Shown here: piece after piece, positions 8,031-17,037 of the stretch
How positions within the stretch are numbered: position 1 is the stretch's first letter
Layout: the number at the start of each line of letters is the position of its first letter
Program-made: the position numbers and the translations under genes
Notes under the pieces: model-generated
Database searches by the model: none
Told to the model about the DNA's origin: nothing
The model's input: only the letters and a program-made list of their open reading frames with translations
Source of the DNA: Segatella baroniae DSM 16972 = JCM 13447
Lineage (GTDB): Bacteria > Bacteroidota > Bacteroidia > Bacteroidales > Bacteroidaceae
Direction: 5' to 3'
NCBI RefSeq assembly: GCF_000426585.1
Contig: NZ_AUFQ01000002.1
Coordinates: forward strand, 1 to 64,000
Length of the DNA stretch: 64,000 nucleotides

Positions 8031-9311
8031 CTACAGCTTCTGCATGGCCTGTTCCAGGTCGGCGATGATGTCGTCGCAGTTCTCTATGCCGACGGAAAGG
8101 CGGATGAGGTCGGGAGCTATGCCCGCTTCGCGCAGCTGCTCGTCGGAAAGTTGGCGGTGGGTGTGGCTTGCCGGGTGGAGCACACAGGTGCGGGTGTCGG
8201 CCACATGCGTCACGATGGAGACGAATTCGAGGCTGTCCATCCATTTGATGGCTTCCTCACGACTGCCCTTCAAGCCGAAGGCGATGACGCCGCACGAGCC
8301 GTTGGGCAGGTATTTTTGCCCCAATTCATAATACTTGTTGTCGGGAAGTCCGCAGTAGTTGACCCATGCCACGCGCTCGTTTCGCTCCAACCATTCGGCC
8401 ACGCGCTGCGCGTTGGCGCAGTGTTGGCGCACGCGCAGGTGGAGCGTTTCAAGTCCCAGGTTGAGCAGGAACGAGTTCTGTGGGGCCGGAATGCTGCCCA
8501 GGTCGCGCATCAGCTGCGTCACCAGCTTCGTGCAATAGGCCGCCTTGCCGAACGATTGGGTATAAGTCAGCCCGTGATAGCTCTCGTCGGGCGTCGTCAG
8601 ACCTTTGAACTTGTCGCCCTGGGACTCCCAGTCGAAGTTGCCAGAGTCGACCACCACGCCGCCCACCTGTGCCGCATGGCCGTCCATATACTTGGTGGTG
8701 GAATGCGTGACGATGTCGCATCCCCACTCGAAAGGCCGGCAGTTGATGGGCGTGGCAAAGGTGTTGTCGACGACGAGGGGCACGCCGTGCCTGTGGGCGA
8801 TGCGCGCGAAGCGCTCGATGTCGAACACGTGGACGCCGGGGTTGGAGATTGTCTCGCCGAAGAAGCACTTGGTGTTGGGACGGAAGGCCGCCTCTATCCG
8901 CTCGTCGCTCCACTCCGGGTCGATGAACGTGCAGTCAATGCCCAGCTTCTTCATCGTCACGCCGAACAGGTTGAACGTGCCGCCATAGATCGTATTGGTC
9001 GTGATGAAGTGGTCGCCGGCCTCACATATATTGAAGATGGCATAGAAATTGGCCGCCTGTCCCGAAGAGGTGAGCACGGCACCGACGCCTCCTTCGAGCG
9101 CCGCTATCTTCTTCGCAACGGCGTCGTTGGTAGGGTTGGCCAGGCGGGTGTAGAAGTATCCCGCGTCTTCAAGGTCGAAGAGGCGGGCCATCTGTTCGCT
9201 GGTTTCGTATTTGAAAGTGGTACTTTGGTAGATGGGCAGCTGCTGCGGCTCGCCCTTCGACGGCTTCCATCCGCCATGGATGCAGATGGTTTCCAGGTTT
9301 CTTTTCTTCAT
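8031..9311 (-). CDS. metY: O-acetylhomoserine aminocarboxypropyltransferase / sulfhydrylase (PLP enzyme)
   Basis: Makes homocysteine from O-acetylhomoserine and sulfide, with PLP, in the cytoplasm. The 426-aa product has the Cys/Met-metabolism fold: YFYTRLANPTND near the N-terminus (PLP phosphate-binding Tyr/Arg), SGQAANFYAIFNICEAGDH, and the Schiff-base segment THSTTKYMDGHAAQVGG with the PLP lysine. I start at MKKRNLETICIHGGW; the longer frame would cross the promoter. The length of about 425 and the insert pattern favour MetY over cystathionine gamma-synthase or lyase (about 380-400 aa), but exact substrate use needs assay. It is monocistronic. Confidence 0.9.
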   Translation of the reverse strand: MKKRNLETICIHGGWKPSKGEPQQLPIYQSTTFKYETSEQMARLFDLEDAGYFYTRLANPTNDAVAKKIAALEGGVGAVLTSSGQAANFYAIFNICEAGDHFITTNTIYGGTFNLFGVTMKKLGIDCTFIDPEWSDERIEAAFRPNTKCFFGETISNPGVHVFDIERFARIAHRHGVPLVVDNTFATPINCRPFEWGCDIVTHSTTKYMDGHAAQVGGVVVDSGNFDWESQGDKFKGLTTPDESYHGLTYTQSFGKAAYCTKLVTQLMRDLGSIPAPQNSFLLNLGLETLHLRVRQHCANAQRVAEWLERNERVAWVNYCGLPDNKYYELGQKYLPNGSCGVIAFGLKGSREEAIKWMDSLEFVSIVTHVADTRTCVLHPASHTHRQLSDEQLREAGIAPDLIRLSVGIENCDDIIADLEQAMQKL

Positions 9312-9342
9312 TTTTCGTTGTTGGATTATGTATGTGGTGCTG

Positions 9343-9374
9343 CAAAAGTAGTGCAAACGAACGGAACGCCCAAA
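9343..9374 (-). promoter_or_regulatory. Promoter of metY
   Basis: The minus strand has TTTG (9374 to 9371), a 20-bp spacer and TACTTTTG (9350 to 9343), about 32 bp before the ATG. No SAM riboswitch fold was recognised in the short leader. Confidence 0.6.
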
Positions 9375-9521
9375 CAAGAAGGGCATTATTTTCATGTCGC
9401 GGGAATCCGAGAAGGCTGCTTCCGCGTCGCAAGGTGCATCCATGACGGTGCATGGAGCGGCGTTTGCGGCTCCAATGGCCGATGATTTTTGGTTAAAACA
9501 TGTAAAATAACGATGTGAAAG

Positions 9522-9553
9522 TTTGGCTTTGTCGATATAATCCCATACTTTTG
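9522..9553 (+). promoter_or_regulatory. Promoter of the tRNA-Val/tRNA-Tyr unit
   Basis: TTTG (9522-9525), 20-bp spacer, TACTTTTG (9546-9553), about 20 bp before tRNA-Val. Confidence 0.65.
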
Positions 9554-9573
9554 CACCCGCTTACGAGGAGTAA

Positions 9574-9648
9574 GGGCGTTTAGCTCAGCTGGTTTAGAGC
9601 GTCTGCCTTACAAGCAGAGGGTCGGCGGTTCGAATCCGTCAACGCCCA
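9574..9648 (+). tRNA. tRNA-Val (anticodon TAC)
   Basis: The acceptor arm GGGCGTT pairs with AACGCCC. The D-arm is TAGCTCAGCTGG. The anticodon stem TCTGC/GCAGA holds the loop CTTACAA (anticodon TAC). The T-arm has GGTTCGAATCC and the discriminator base is A. CCA is not encoded. It is 12 bp upstream of tRNA-Tyr and shares its promoter. Confidence 0.96.
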
Positions 9649-9659
9649 CACTACGGTTC

Positions 9660-9741
9660 GGGTAGTTTCCAGAGTGGCCAAATGGGGCAGACTGTAAATC
9701 TGCTGCTTCTAGCTTCGGTGGTTCGAATCCATCACTACCCA
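9660..9741 (+). tRNA. tRNA-Tyr (anticodon GTA)
   Basis: The acceptor arm GGGTAGT pairs with ACTACCC. The anticodon stem GCAGA/TCTGC holds the loop CTGTAAA (GTA). A long class-II variable arm is followed by GGTTCGAATCC. CCA is not encoded. Confidence 0.96.
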
Positions 9742-9747
9742 CAAGCC

Positions 9748-9783
9748 AAGAGATTTGAATTGCGGTTCAAGTCTCTTTTTTTT
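9748..9783 (+). terminator. Terminator of the tRNA unit
   Basis: AGAGATTTGAA pairs with TTCAAGTCTCT (one internal mismatch), followed by a run of eight or more T. Confidence 0.8.
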
Positions 9784-9912
9784 ATTGCCCTTTTTCAATC
9801 AATTCAAACGTGAAGTGTCGGGTGCGCATCGTGCGGTGTTGGAATCGCCGCGCGTCGGTTTCAAGCCCACGGGCCTGCCTTTCCTGCGGGGAAGGATTGC
9901 TTTTGGCTCGCC

Positions 9913-10035
9913 ATCGCTGCCCTTTCGGCTTGCAAAAGGGCTGCCGTTGCGCGCCAAAAGGGCCGCTTTCACGTTTCCAAAGGGCTGCTTTCACAAGCTG
10001 AAAGGGCCGCTTCTGCGCCGCAAAAGCTGTGCTTT
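9913..10035. repeat. 22-bp-phased intergenic repeat, array 2 (6 units)
   Basis: Cores begin at 9913, 9935, 9957, 9979, 10001 and 10023, exactly 22 bp apart. Examples are AAAGGGCCGCTTT, AAAGGGCTGCTTT and AAAGCTGTGCTTT. It occupies most of the roughly 400-bp gap between the tRNAs and purL and ends about 35 bp before the purL promoter. No gene is seen in the gap. Confidence 0.8.
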
Positions 10036-10070
10036 CAGAAAACAAAAAAACAGCCTTACCGGATCATTTA

Positions 10071-10102
10071 TTTGGTCATGTCATGCTTTTCGACTAACTT
10101 TG
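10071..10102 (+). promoter_or_regulatory. Promoter of purL
   Basis: TTTG (10071-10074), 20-bp spacer, TAACTTTG (10095-10102), 37 bp before the ATG. No purine riboswitch fold was seen; the leader is too short for one. Confidence 0.65.
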
Positions 10103-10139
10103 CAACATTGAGTTTAATACATAATTATAATAATTAAAC

Positions 10140-13100
10140 ATGATTCTTTTCTTTAGAACTCCTTCCCAAACCGTGATTGCGACAGAGATTAACCATCAAC
10201 CCAATCAGGATGAGATTAACAAACTGTGTTGGCTCTATGGCAACGCCACGCCCGAAGAAGCCCAAACGTTGAATGGATACTTCGTCGGCCCACGCCGTGA
10301 AATGATTACTCCTTGGAGTACGAATGCCGTTGAGATTACTCAGAACATGAGTCTTGACGGCATTTTGCGTATAGAAGAGTACTTCCCCGTGGAGTCGGAA
10401 CAGGCTACCCACGACCCCATGTTGCAACGTATGTATAACGGTCTGGACCAAAACATCTTTACCATTGACCACCGGCCGGAGCCCATTAAGTATGTGGACG
10501 ACCTGGAAAAGTACAACGAGGAGGAAGGACTGGCACTGAGCGAGGACGAAATGGCCTATCTGCACACGCTGGAGAAGGAAAACGGACGACCGCTGACCGA
10601 TTCCGAAATCTTCGGTTTTGCGCAAATCAACTCGGAACACTGCCGCCACAAGATTTTCGGAGGACAATTCGTCATCGACGGAGAGGAAAAAGAATCATCG
10701 CTTTTCAGCCTTATCAAGAAGACTACACAGGAGAATCCGAACAAGGTGATATCGGCTTATAAAGACAATGTGGCCTTCTCCGAAGGACCGGTTGTGGAGC
10801 AGTTCGCGCCCGCCGATCAAAGTACGAGCGACTATTTCCGGGTGGAAGACATCGAAAGTGTCATCTCGCTGAAGGCCGAAACGCATAATTTCCCGACAAC
10901 GGTAGAGCCTTTCAACGGCGCCGCAACGGGCACCGGAGGCGAAATCCGTGACCGTATGGGCGGCGGTGTAGGCTCATGGCCCATTGCCGGAACGGCTTGT
11001 TACATGACAGCTTACCCACGATTGAAAGACGACAACGGCCAGACCGACGCCGATCGTACATGGGAAGAGCTTATCCCCGTGCGCAAGTGGCTCTATCAGA
11101 CGCCCGAACAGATACTTATCAAAGCGTCTAATGGCGCCAGTGACTTCGGCAACAAGTTTGGCCAACCGCTCATCACGGGTAGCGTACTGACCTTTGAATA
11201 CGAAACAACGACCGACGACGTGAACCCCAACGGGGCAGGACAGATTTACGGTTACGACAAGGTAATCATGCTGGCAGGTGGCGTGGGCTACGGCAAGAAG
11301 CGCGACTGTCTGAAGAAAGAACCGCAACCGGGCAACAAGGTGGTTGTCGTGGGTGGCGATAACTATCGTATCGGACTGGGCGGAGGCTCTGTCAGTTCGG
11401 TAGACACGGGTCGTTACAGCAATGGTATCGAACTCAATGCCATTCAGCGTGCCAATCCCGAAATGCAGAAGCGTGCCTATAATCTGGTGCGTGCGCTCGT
11501 TGAGGAAGACAATAACCCCGTGGTCAGCATTCACGACCATGGTTCGGCGGGCCATCTGAATTGTTTGAGCGAATTGGTAGAGGACTGTGGCGGTCGCATT
11601 GACATGCCCCAGCTCCCGATTGGCGACCCGACGCTGAGCGCAAAGGAAGTGATTGCCAACGAATCGCAGGAACGCATGGGCTTGCTCATCGACGAGAAGC
11701 ATATCGAACACGTGCGCAAGATTGCCGAACGCGAACGGGCGCCGATGTATGTGGTAGGCGAAACGACGGGCGACGCTCACTTCAGCTTTGCCCAAAGCGA
11801 TGGTGTCAAGCCGTTCGATCTCGATGTCAAGCAGATGTTTGGCCACACACCGAAGACCGTTATGGTAGATGAAACCGTCACACGTACCTACGCCGATGTA
11901 CAGACAGATGATAAGAAAATCGACGAATATTTAAATAAGGTGCTCCAATTAGAGGCTGTTGCCTGCAAGGATTGGCTGACCAACAAGGTCGACCGCTCCG
12001 TTACGGGCAAGATAGCACGCCAGCAATGCCAGGGCGAGATACAGCTCCCGTTGAGCGATTGTGGCGTCGTAGCCCTCGACTATCGTGGCCGCAAGGGTAT
12101 CGCCACGGCACTTGGACACGCTCCGCAGGCCGGATTGGCCGACCCGAAAGCCGGCAGTGTGCTCTCGGTTGCCGAAGCACTGACCAACATCGTGTGGGCA
12201 CCGATGGCCGATAAGGAAACTCCGCTCAACGCAGTGAGTCTCAGTGCCAACTGGATGTGGCCCTGCCGCAGCCAGAAAGGTGAGGACGCACGCCTCTACG
12301 AGGGTGTTCAGGCATTGAGCGACTTCTGCTGTGCCATCCATGTCAACGTACCAACGGGCAAGGATTCGCTCTCGCTTTCGCAGCAATACCCCGATGGCAG
12401 CAAGATTATCGCGCCGGGAACGGTTATCGTCAGTGCCGGCGGCGAGGTCAGCGACGTACGAAAAGTGGTGAGCCCGGTGCTTGTCAACGACAAGAATACA
12501 AGCCTTTATCATATTGATTTCAGCTTCGACGAGCAGCGACTGGGCGGTAGTGCCCTTGCTCAAAGTTTGGGTAAGATTGGTAGCGACGTGCCTACGGTAC
12601 AGAATCCGGAGTATTTTGTCGACTGCTTCAACGCCATTCAGGAACTCATCGAGCGTGGATGGATTATGGCTGGCCATGATATCAGTGCGGGCGGTTTGAT
12701 AACCACCTTGCTCGAAATGACCTTTGCCAACACCGAAGGTGGTCTGCACGTCAACCTGCACGACCTGGCAGGCAATGATATGGTGAAAATGCTGTTTGCG
12801 GAGAACCCCGGTGTGGTGATCCAAGTGAGCGACGCGCACAAGAACGAGTTGAAAGAATTCCTCGACGACGCAGGTATCGGCTTCGCCAAGATTGCCTATC
12901 CTACGCCCGACAGCCGAAAGATTGTCGTGAAGAACGATGCTTACGAGCACACATTCGATATCGACAGCCTGCGCGACACGTGGTACAAGACCAGCTATTT
13001 GCTGGATCGCGATCAGAGTTTCAATGGTATGGCCAAGCAACGCTTCGACAATTACAAGAAGCAACCGGTAGAAATGAAGTTCAACAACGACTTCAAGGGC

Positions 13101-13925
13101 ACGCTCGAAAGCTATGGTCTCAATGCCGACAGATGGAAAACAGCAACGGCCGACACCCAACAGCAGGCACCCAAAGCAGCTATTATTCGTGAAAAGGGTA
13201 CCAATGGCGAGCGCGAAATGGCCTATTCGCTCTATCTGGCCGGCTTTGACGTAAAGGACGTGACGATGACCGACCTCATCAGCGGTCGCGAAACACTGGA
13301 AGAGGTCAACCTGATTGTCTTCTGCGGAGGTTTCTCTAACTCTGACGTTTTGGGCTCAGCCAAAGGTTGGGCGGGAGCTTTCCTCTACAATCCGAAGGCA
13401 AAAGAGGCGCTCGACAAGTTCTACGCACGTGAAGATACGCTGTCATTGGGTATCTGCAACGGCTGTCAGCTGATGGTAGAGCTCAATCTTCTCAACCCCG
13501 AACACAAACATCGCAGCCGTCTTCTGCACAATACGTCGAAGAAATTTGAAAGCATTTTCCTCTCGCTTAACATTCCACAGAACGACAGCGTGATGTTCCG
13601 TAGCCTCAGCGGCAGCAAACTGGGTATTTGGGTGGCCCACGGTGAAGGCCGATTCAGCCTGCCCGAAGCCGAAGATAGGTACAATGTCATTGCCAAATAC
13701 AACTATGCCGAATATCCCGCAAACCCCAACGGCAGCGATTACAACGTGGCCGGTATCAGCTCGAAGGACGGCCGTCATCTGGCCATGATGCCCCACTTGG
13801 AGCGTGCGATCTTCCCTTGGCAGAACGCTTGGTACCCTGCCGACCGACGCAATGATGAGGTAACTCCTTGGATTGAGGCCTTCGTCAATGCCCGTAAGTG
13901 GATAGAAGAGAAGAAAAAAGCATAG
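10140..13925 (+). CDS. purL: Phosphoribosylformylglycinamidine synthase, single-chain
   Basis: Fourth step of de novo purine synthesis: FGAR + glutamine + ATP gives FGAM. The 1261-aa cytoplasmic enzyme fuses the N-terminal PurS-like and linker region, two AIRS-type halves (first with SLKAETHNFPTTVEPFNGAATG near 245-265; second with VNVPTGKDSLSLSQ near 740) and a C-terminal class-I glutamine amidotransferase. Its nucleophile is C1106 in GICNGCQ, and the His/Glu pair lies in the AHGEGRF region. Length matches the long PurL of E. coli and Bacteroidales (about 1230-1300). It has its own promoter; chrA genes follow 40 bp downstream with no clear terminator and may be read through. Confidence 0.97.
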   Translation: MILFFRTPSQTVIATEINHQPNQDEINKLCWLYGNATPEEAQTLNGYFVGPRREMITPWSTNAVEITQNMSLDGILRIEEYFPVESEQATHDPMLQRMYNGLDQNIFTIDHRPEPIKYVDDLEKYNEEEGLALSEDEMAYLHTLEKENGRPLTDSEIFGFAQINSEHCRHKIFGGQFVIDGEEKESSLFSLIKKTTQENPNKVISAYKDNVAFSEGPVVEQFAPADQSTSDYFRVEDIESVISLKAETHNFPTTVEPFNGAATGTGGEIRDRMGGGVGSWPIAGTACYMTAYPRLKDDNGQTDADRTWEELIPVRKWLYQTPEQILIKASNGASDFGNKFGQPLITGSVLTFEYETTTDDVNPNGAGQIYGYDKVIMLAGGVGYGKKRDCLKKEPQPGNKVVVVGGDNYRIGLGGGSVSSVDTGRYSNGIELNAIQRANPEMQKRAYNLVRALVEEDNNPVVSIHDHGSAGHLNCLSELVEDCGGRIDMPQLPIGDPTLSAKEVIANESQERMGLLIDEKHIEHVRKIAERERAPMYVVGETTGDAHFSFAQSDGVKPFDLDVKQMFGHTPKTVMVDETVTRTYADVQTDDKKIDEYLNKVLQLEAVACKDWLTNKVDRSVTGKIARQQCQGEIQLPLSDCGVVALDYRGRKGIATALGHAPQAGLADPKAGSVLSVAEALTNIVWAPMADKETPLNAVSLSANWMWPCRSQKGEDARLYEGVQALSDFCCAIHVNVPTGKDSLSLSQQYPDGSKIIAPGTVIVSAGGEVSDVRKVVSPVLVNDKNTSLYHIDFSFDEQRLGGSALAQSLGKIGSDVPTVQNPEYFVDCFNAIQELIERGWIMAGHDISAGGLITTLLEMTFANTEGGLHVNLHDLAGNDMVKMLFAENPGVVIQVSDAHKNELKEFLDDAGIGFAKIAYPTPDSRKIVVKNDAYEHTFDIDSLRDTWYKTSYLLDRDQSFNGMAKQRFDNYKKQPVEMKFNNDFKGTLESYGLNADRWKTATADTQQQAPKAAIIREKGTNGEREMAYSLYLAGFDVKDVTMTDLISGRETLEEVNLIVFCGGFSNSDVLGSAKGWAGAFLYNPKAKEALDKFYAREDTLSLGICNGCQLMVELNLLNPEHKHRSRLLHNTSKKFESIFLSLNIPQNDSVMFRSLSGSKLGIWVAHGEGRFSLPEAEDRYNVIAKYNYAEYPANPNGSDYNVAGISSKDGRHLAMMPHLERAIFPWQNAWYPADRRNDEVTPWIEAFVNARKWIEEKKKA

Positions 13926-13965
13926 AAAAGCAAGAAAAAAAGAAGCTAAATTTGAACCATAAATA

Positions 13966-14502
13966 ATGTATCTCACATTATTCAAAACATTCTTTAAGAT
14001 TGGCATAGTCACCTTTGGTGGTGGCTATGCCATGATTCCCATGATCAAGGCTGATGTTGTTGACAAATACAAATGGATTAACGAGGAGGAATTTCTCGAC
14101 CTTTTGGCAATTGCCCAAAGCTGTCCGGGCGTGTTTGCCATCAACATCAGCATTTTTATAGGCTACAAACTACGCCGACTGAAGGGCGCGATCTGTACGG
14201 CATTCGGTACAGCCCTCCCCTCTTTCCTCATCATTCTGGCCATCGCCATGTTCTTCCATGCCTTTCAGGAGAACAAAACCGTGGCTGCCATGTTTGCCGG
14301 TATACGCCCGGCCGTGGTCGCATTGATTGCCGTTCCTACGTTTGAACTGGCCAAGAATGCCAAAATCGGCCTGTCCAACTGCTGGATTCCCATTGGCGGA
14401 GCACTGCTGATATGGCTTTTGGGTGTCAATCCGATTTACGTAATCATAGCCGCCGGACTGGGAGGTTATATCTACGGACAATACTTAAAGACCACGGAGT
14501 GA
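13966..14502 (+). CDS. Chromate transporter-type membrane protein, first half (ChrA N-type)
   Basis: A 178-aa integral membrane protein of the CHR family, short-chain type. It begins MYLTLFKTFFKIGIVTFGGGYAMIPMI, with the FGGGYAM signature, then LLAIAQSCPGVFAINIS and several hydrophobic segments (about 65-85, 105-125, 140-170). In bacteria with two adjacent half-size genes the products are thought to work as a pair. Its partner starts 7 bp after its stop. Chromate efflux is the family name; the real substrate here is not known and no chrB-type regulator is present. Confidence 0.88.
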   Translation: MYLTLFKTFFKIGIVTFGGGYAMIPMIKADVVDKYKWINEEEFLDLLAIAQSCPGVFAINISIFIGYKLRRLKGAICTAFGTALPSFLIILAIAMFFHAFQENKTVAAMFAGIRPAVVALIAVPTFELAKNAKIGLSNCWIPIGGALLIWLLGVNPIYVIIAAGLGGYIYGQYLKTTE

Positions 14503-14509
14503 AACGCTT

Positions 14510-15082
14510 ATGATATTCCTATACTTATTTCTGACGTTTTTCGAAATCGGACTTTTCGGTTTTGGTGGCGGCTATGCCATGATATCGCTCATTCAGGGAC
14601 AAGTCGTGAACCGCTGGCACTGGCTTTCGATGGGCGAATTTACCAACGTCATCGCCATCAGTCAGATGACACCGGGGCCCGTGGGTATCAACTCGGCCAC
14701 CTACTGCGGCTATACGGCCGTGAAGAATGCCGGCTTCGACGCACCCATGGCCATCCTCGGCTCGACCACGGCCACGTTCGCGCTGGTGTTGCCGTCGTTC
14801 ATTCTCATGCTGCTCATCAGCAAAATGCTCATGAAATACATGCACACGCAACTCGTGGAAGACGTCTTTTCGGGGCTGCGTCCTGCCGTTGTAGGACTTC
14901 TTGGGGCCGCCGCACTGTTGCTGATGACGGCCGAGAACTTCTCAACTCCCGACAACCCATGGCAATTCTACATCAGCATTGCCCTCTTCGTGGCCACTTT
15001 TGTGGGCACCAAATACCTAAAAATCAATCCTATCGCCATGATAGGCTATGCCGCTTTTGCGGGTCTCTTGTTACTATATTGA
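14510..15082 (+). CDS. Chromate transporter-type membrane protein, second half
   Basis: The 190-aa partner of the preceding gene, 7 bp downstream. It has the same fold signature, FGFGGGYAMISLI, followed by IAISQMTPGPVGINSATYCGY and hydrophobic segments at about 80-105, 120-145 and 150-185. Sequence identity with the first half is limited, as usual for short-chain CHR pairs, where the two halves insert in opposite orientation. Its stop lies within a few bp of a strong inverted repeat that also faces the convergent neopullulanase gene. Confidence 0.88.
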   Translation: MIFLYLFLTFFEIGLFGFGGGYAMISLIQGQVVNRWHWLSMGEFTNVIAISQMTPGPVGINSATYCGYTAVKNAGFDAPMAILGSTTATFALVLPSFILMLLISKMLMKYMHTQLVEDVFSGLRPAVVGLLGAAALLLMTAENFSTPDNPWQFYISIALFVATFVGTKYLKINPIAMIGYAAFAGLLLLY

Positions 15083-15084
15083 TG

Positions 15085-15120
15085 AATCGGGCTGATCAGA
15101 TTTGCCTGACCAGCCCGATT
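15085..15120. terminator. Bidirectional stem-loop between convergent chrA pair and neopullulanase
   Basis: AATCGGGCTG (15085-15094) pairs with CAGCCCGATT (15111-15120), with four more pairs inside after a mismatch. T-tracts are short on both sides. It sits 3 bp past one stop and 6 bp before the other. Confidence 0.65.
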
Positions 15121-15125
15121 CATTA

Positions 15126-17024
15126 CTATTCCGACCACTCCAATATCAAAGTTTGGCGGGGCGACAGTGGCACATTGGCCGACAAATCGACCGGCTGTCC
15201 CGTCATCACATCGGTAGCCTGAACATGCTTGCCGATGATTTCCGCATAACGTTGAACTTCGAGTTGGGCATTGCGACGCAACCCATTGAGTACCGTCATC
15301 ACCGTTTTTCGGCCATACCGGCGTGCAATGACGTAAACACCTTTGTGAGGTATGAACTGCGTCTGCGTGCCACGGCTGATCACCTCATTGCCCTGACGCC
15401 AGTGGAGCAATCGGCTTAGCCAGTTGAACATGGCATTTTCTTCGGCCGTACGGCCCTCTGGCGTGAACGCGTCGCGCTTATCGCCGGGAAAACCACCCGG
15501 GAAATCCTTGCGAACATTACCATCGGTCACGGCCTTAGTGCCATTCATAAGCACCTCTGTACCATAATAAAGTTGCGGAATGCGATTGATGGTAAGCAAC
15601 AAAGCCAATGCCTGCTTCAGTGCCAGCGTGTCTTGTCCCTCTCCCAAGAAGCGGTCGGTGTCGTGATTCTCGATGAAAGCCATCACACTCGATGGGTCTT
15701 CATACAGATAATCGTAGCACAAACTGTTGTAGATGCGGTTCAATCCCCGCCACCAACCATCGGTTTCCTCGGCCTTCGCTTGGTTCAACTTGTCGAAGAA
15801 GCTGAAGTCCATCACCGTCTTGAGATAACTGTTGATGGTCGAAAGCTTTGAATCCTTCTGCCAAGCAGCCGTATAAGCCGGCTCTGTGACCCATGTTTCG
15901 CCCACCGTATTGAAGTTCGGATATTCCTCATCCAGCCTTTCCATCCACTGCGCCATAGCCTTGCGGTCGGCATACGGATAGGTATCCATGCGTATTCCGT
16001 CGATTCCGACGGTCTCAATCCACCACTCGCTGTTCTGTATCAGATAAGTGATGACGTGCGGATTGCGCTGGTTGAGGTCGGGCATGGTAGGCACAAACCA
16101 GGCATCCACCGTCTCCCGCAAGTCCACTTTCGACGCGTAGGGGTCCAATACGGGCGTCAACTTGTAGGAAGTTTGCAGATATTGGTCGTTCACCTTGGCC
16201 CGTTCGCCCGCCTTTTGCCCACGCTGTGCCTCCCGAAGCCACTCCGGCGTATTGAACCAGTCCCTTGTCGGCATGTCCTTTACCCATGGATGTTCGAAGC
16301 CGCAGTGGTTAAAAATCATATCCATAACCACTTTCAGTCCCTTCCGATGGGCCTCATCAATCAGTTGTCGATAGGCTTCATTGCTACCAAAGCGTGGATC
16401 TACCTTATAATAATCTGTCGCAGCATAGCCATGATAAGTACTTGTATTGCCTTCATCGGGCGAGTTATTCTCGAGCACTGGCGTAAACCACAATGCCGTA
16501 ACGCCCAGTTCTTTAAGGTAATCCAAGCGCTCGCGAATGCCTTCAAGGTCGCCGCCGTGCCGCAGACTGGGCTTCGTGCGGTCTTCCTTGTAGGCATTGA
16601 GGCCTTTCACCTGTGCCGGATGGTTCTTTCCTTGCGCAAAACGGTCGGGCATGAGCATGTAGAGTACATCGGCATTGGTGAATCCCATGCGCTTATCGCC
16701 GGCCATCTCGCGCTCTTTGAGCGGATATTTCACCTTCTTGCCGTCGAACTTCAACGTCATCTCCCCGGGCCGGGCACCGTCCAGGTTCAGGTAAACCAGC
16801 AGATAGTTGGGCGAATCCAGCCGCACGAGCGAGTCGACGCGTGCCCCCGGATAGTCCACCGTGACGGTGGCATTGCGGATGTCCTTGCCGTAAACCATCA
16901 GTTGCAGACTCGGATTCTTCATGCCGGCAAACCAGTTGGCCGGCTCTATCTTGTCGATCTTAGGGGCCGCGTCCATCGACACGGAGCCGAGAAGAAAGCC
17001 CAACAAAGCGATTGTCTTTTTCAT
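15126..17024 (-). CDS. susA: Neopullulanase / cyclomaltodextrinase-type GH13 (SusA-like), secreted
   Basis: Cleaves alpha-1,4 bonds in pullulan, cyclodextrins or malto-oligosaccharides, probably in the periplasm. The 632-aa product has a signal peptide (about 1-20), an N-terminal beta domain (22-110) of the cyclomaltodextrinase N type, and a GH13 barrel beginning ADVLYMLMPDRFA. Catalytic residues are visible: D347 in DGIRMD, E376 in VGETWV and D455 in ENHDTDRF. A C-terminal beta domain follows. It is the last gene of the minus-strand arm of the starch locus, 13 bp after the pullulanase stop, and pairs functionally with the SusCD-type genes on the other strand. B. thetaiotaomicron SusA is the nearest functional model. 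Confidence 0.92.
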   Translation of the reverse strand: MKKTIALLGFLLGSVSMDAAPKIDKIEPANWFAGMKNPSLQLMVYGKDIRNATVTVDYPGARVDSLVRLDSPNYLLVYLNLDGARPGEMTLKFDGKKVKYPLKEREMAGDKRMGFTNADVLYMLMPDRFAQGKNHPAQVKGLNAYKEDRTKPSLRHGGDLEGIRERLDYLKELGVTALWFTPVLENNSPDEGNTSTYHGYAATDYYKVDPRFGSNEAYRQLIDEAHRKGLKVVMDMIFNHCGFEHPWVKDMPTRDWFNTPEWLREAQRGQKAGERAKVNDQYLQTSYKLTPVLDPYASKVDLRETVDAWFVPTMPDLNQRNPHVITYLIQNSEWWIETVGIDGIRMDTYPYADRKAMAQWMERLDEEYPNFNTVGETWVTEPAYTAAWQKDSKLSTINSYLKTVMDFSFFDKLNQAKAEETDGWWRGLNRIYNSLCYDYLYEDPSSVMAFIENHDTDRFLGEGQDTLALKQALALLLTINRIPQLYYGTEVLMNGTKAVTDGNVRKDFPGGFPGDKRDAFTPEGRTAEENAMFNWLSRLLHWRQGNEVISRGTQTQFIPHKGVYVIARRYGRKTVMTVLNGLRRNAQLEVQRYAEIIGKHVQATDVMTGQPVDLSANVPLSPRQTLILEWSE

Positions 17025-17037
17025 TTCGTGTAGTTTT

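Noticed and set aside
9312..9342. SAM riboswitch before metY
   Set aside because: The leader from the predicted start is about 30 nt, too short for a SAM aptamer.
7965..9485. 506-codon plus-strand frame opposite metY
   Set aside because: Runs antisense through metY and both intergenic flanks with no domain match. Artefact of codon bias.
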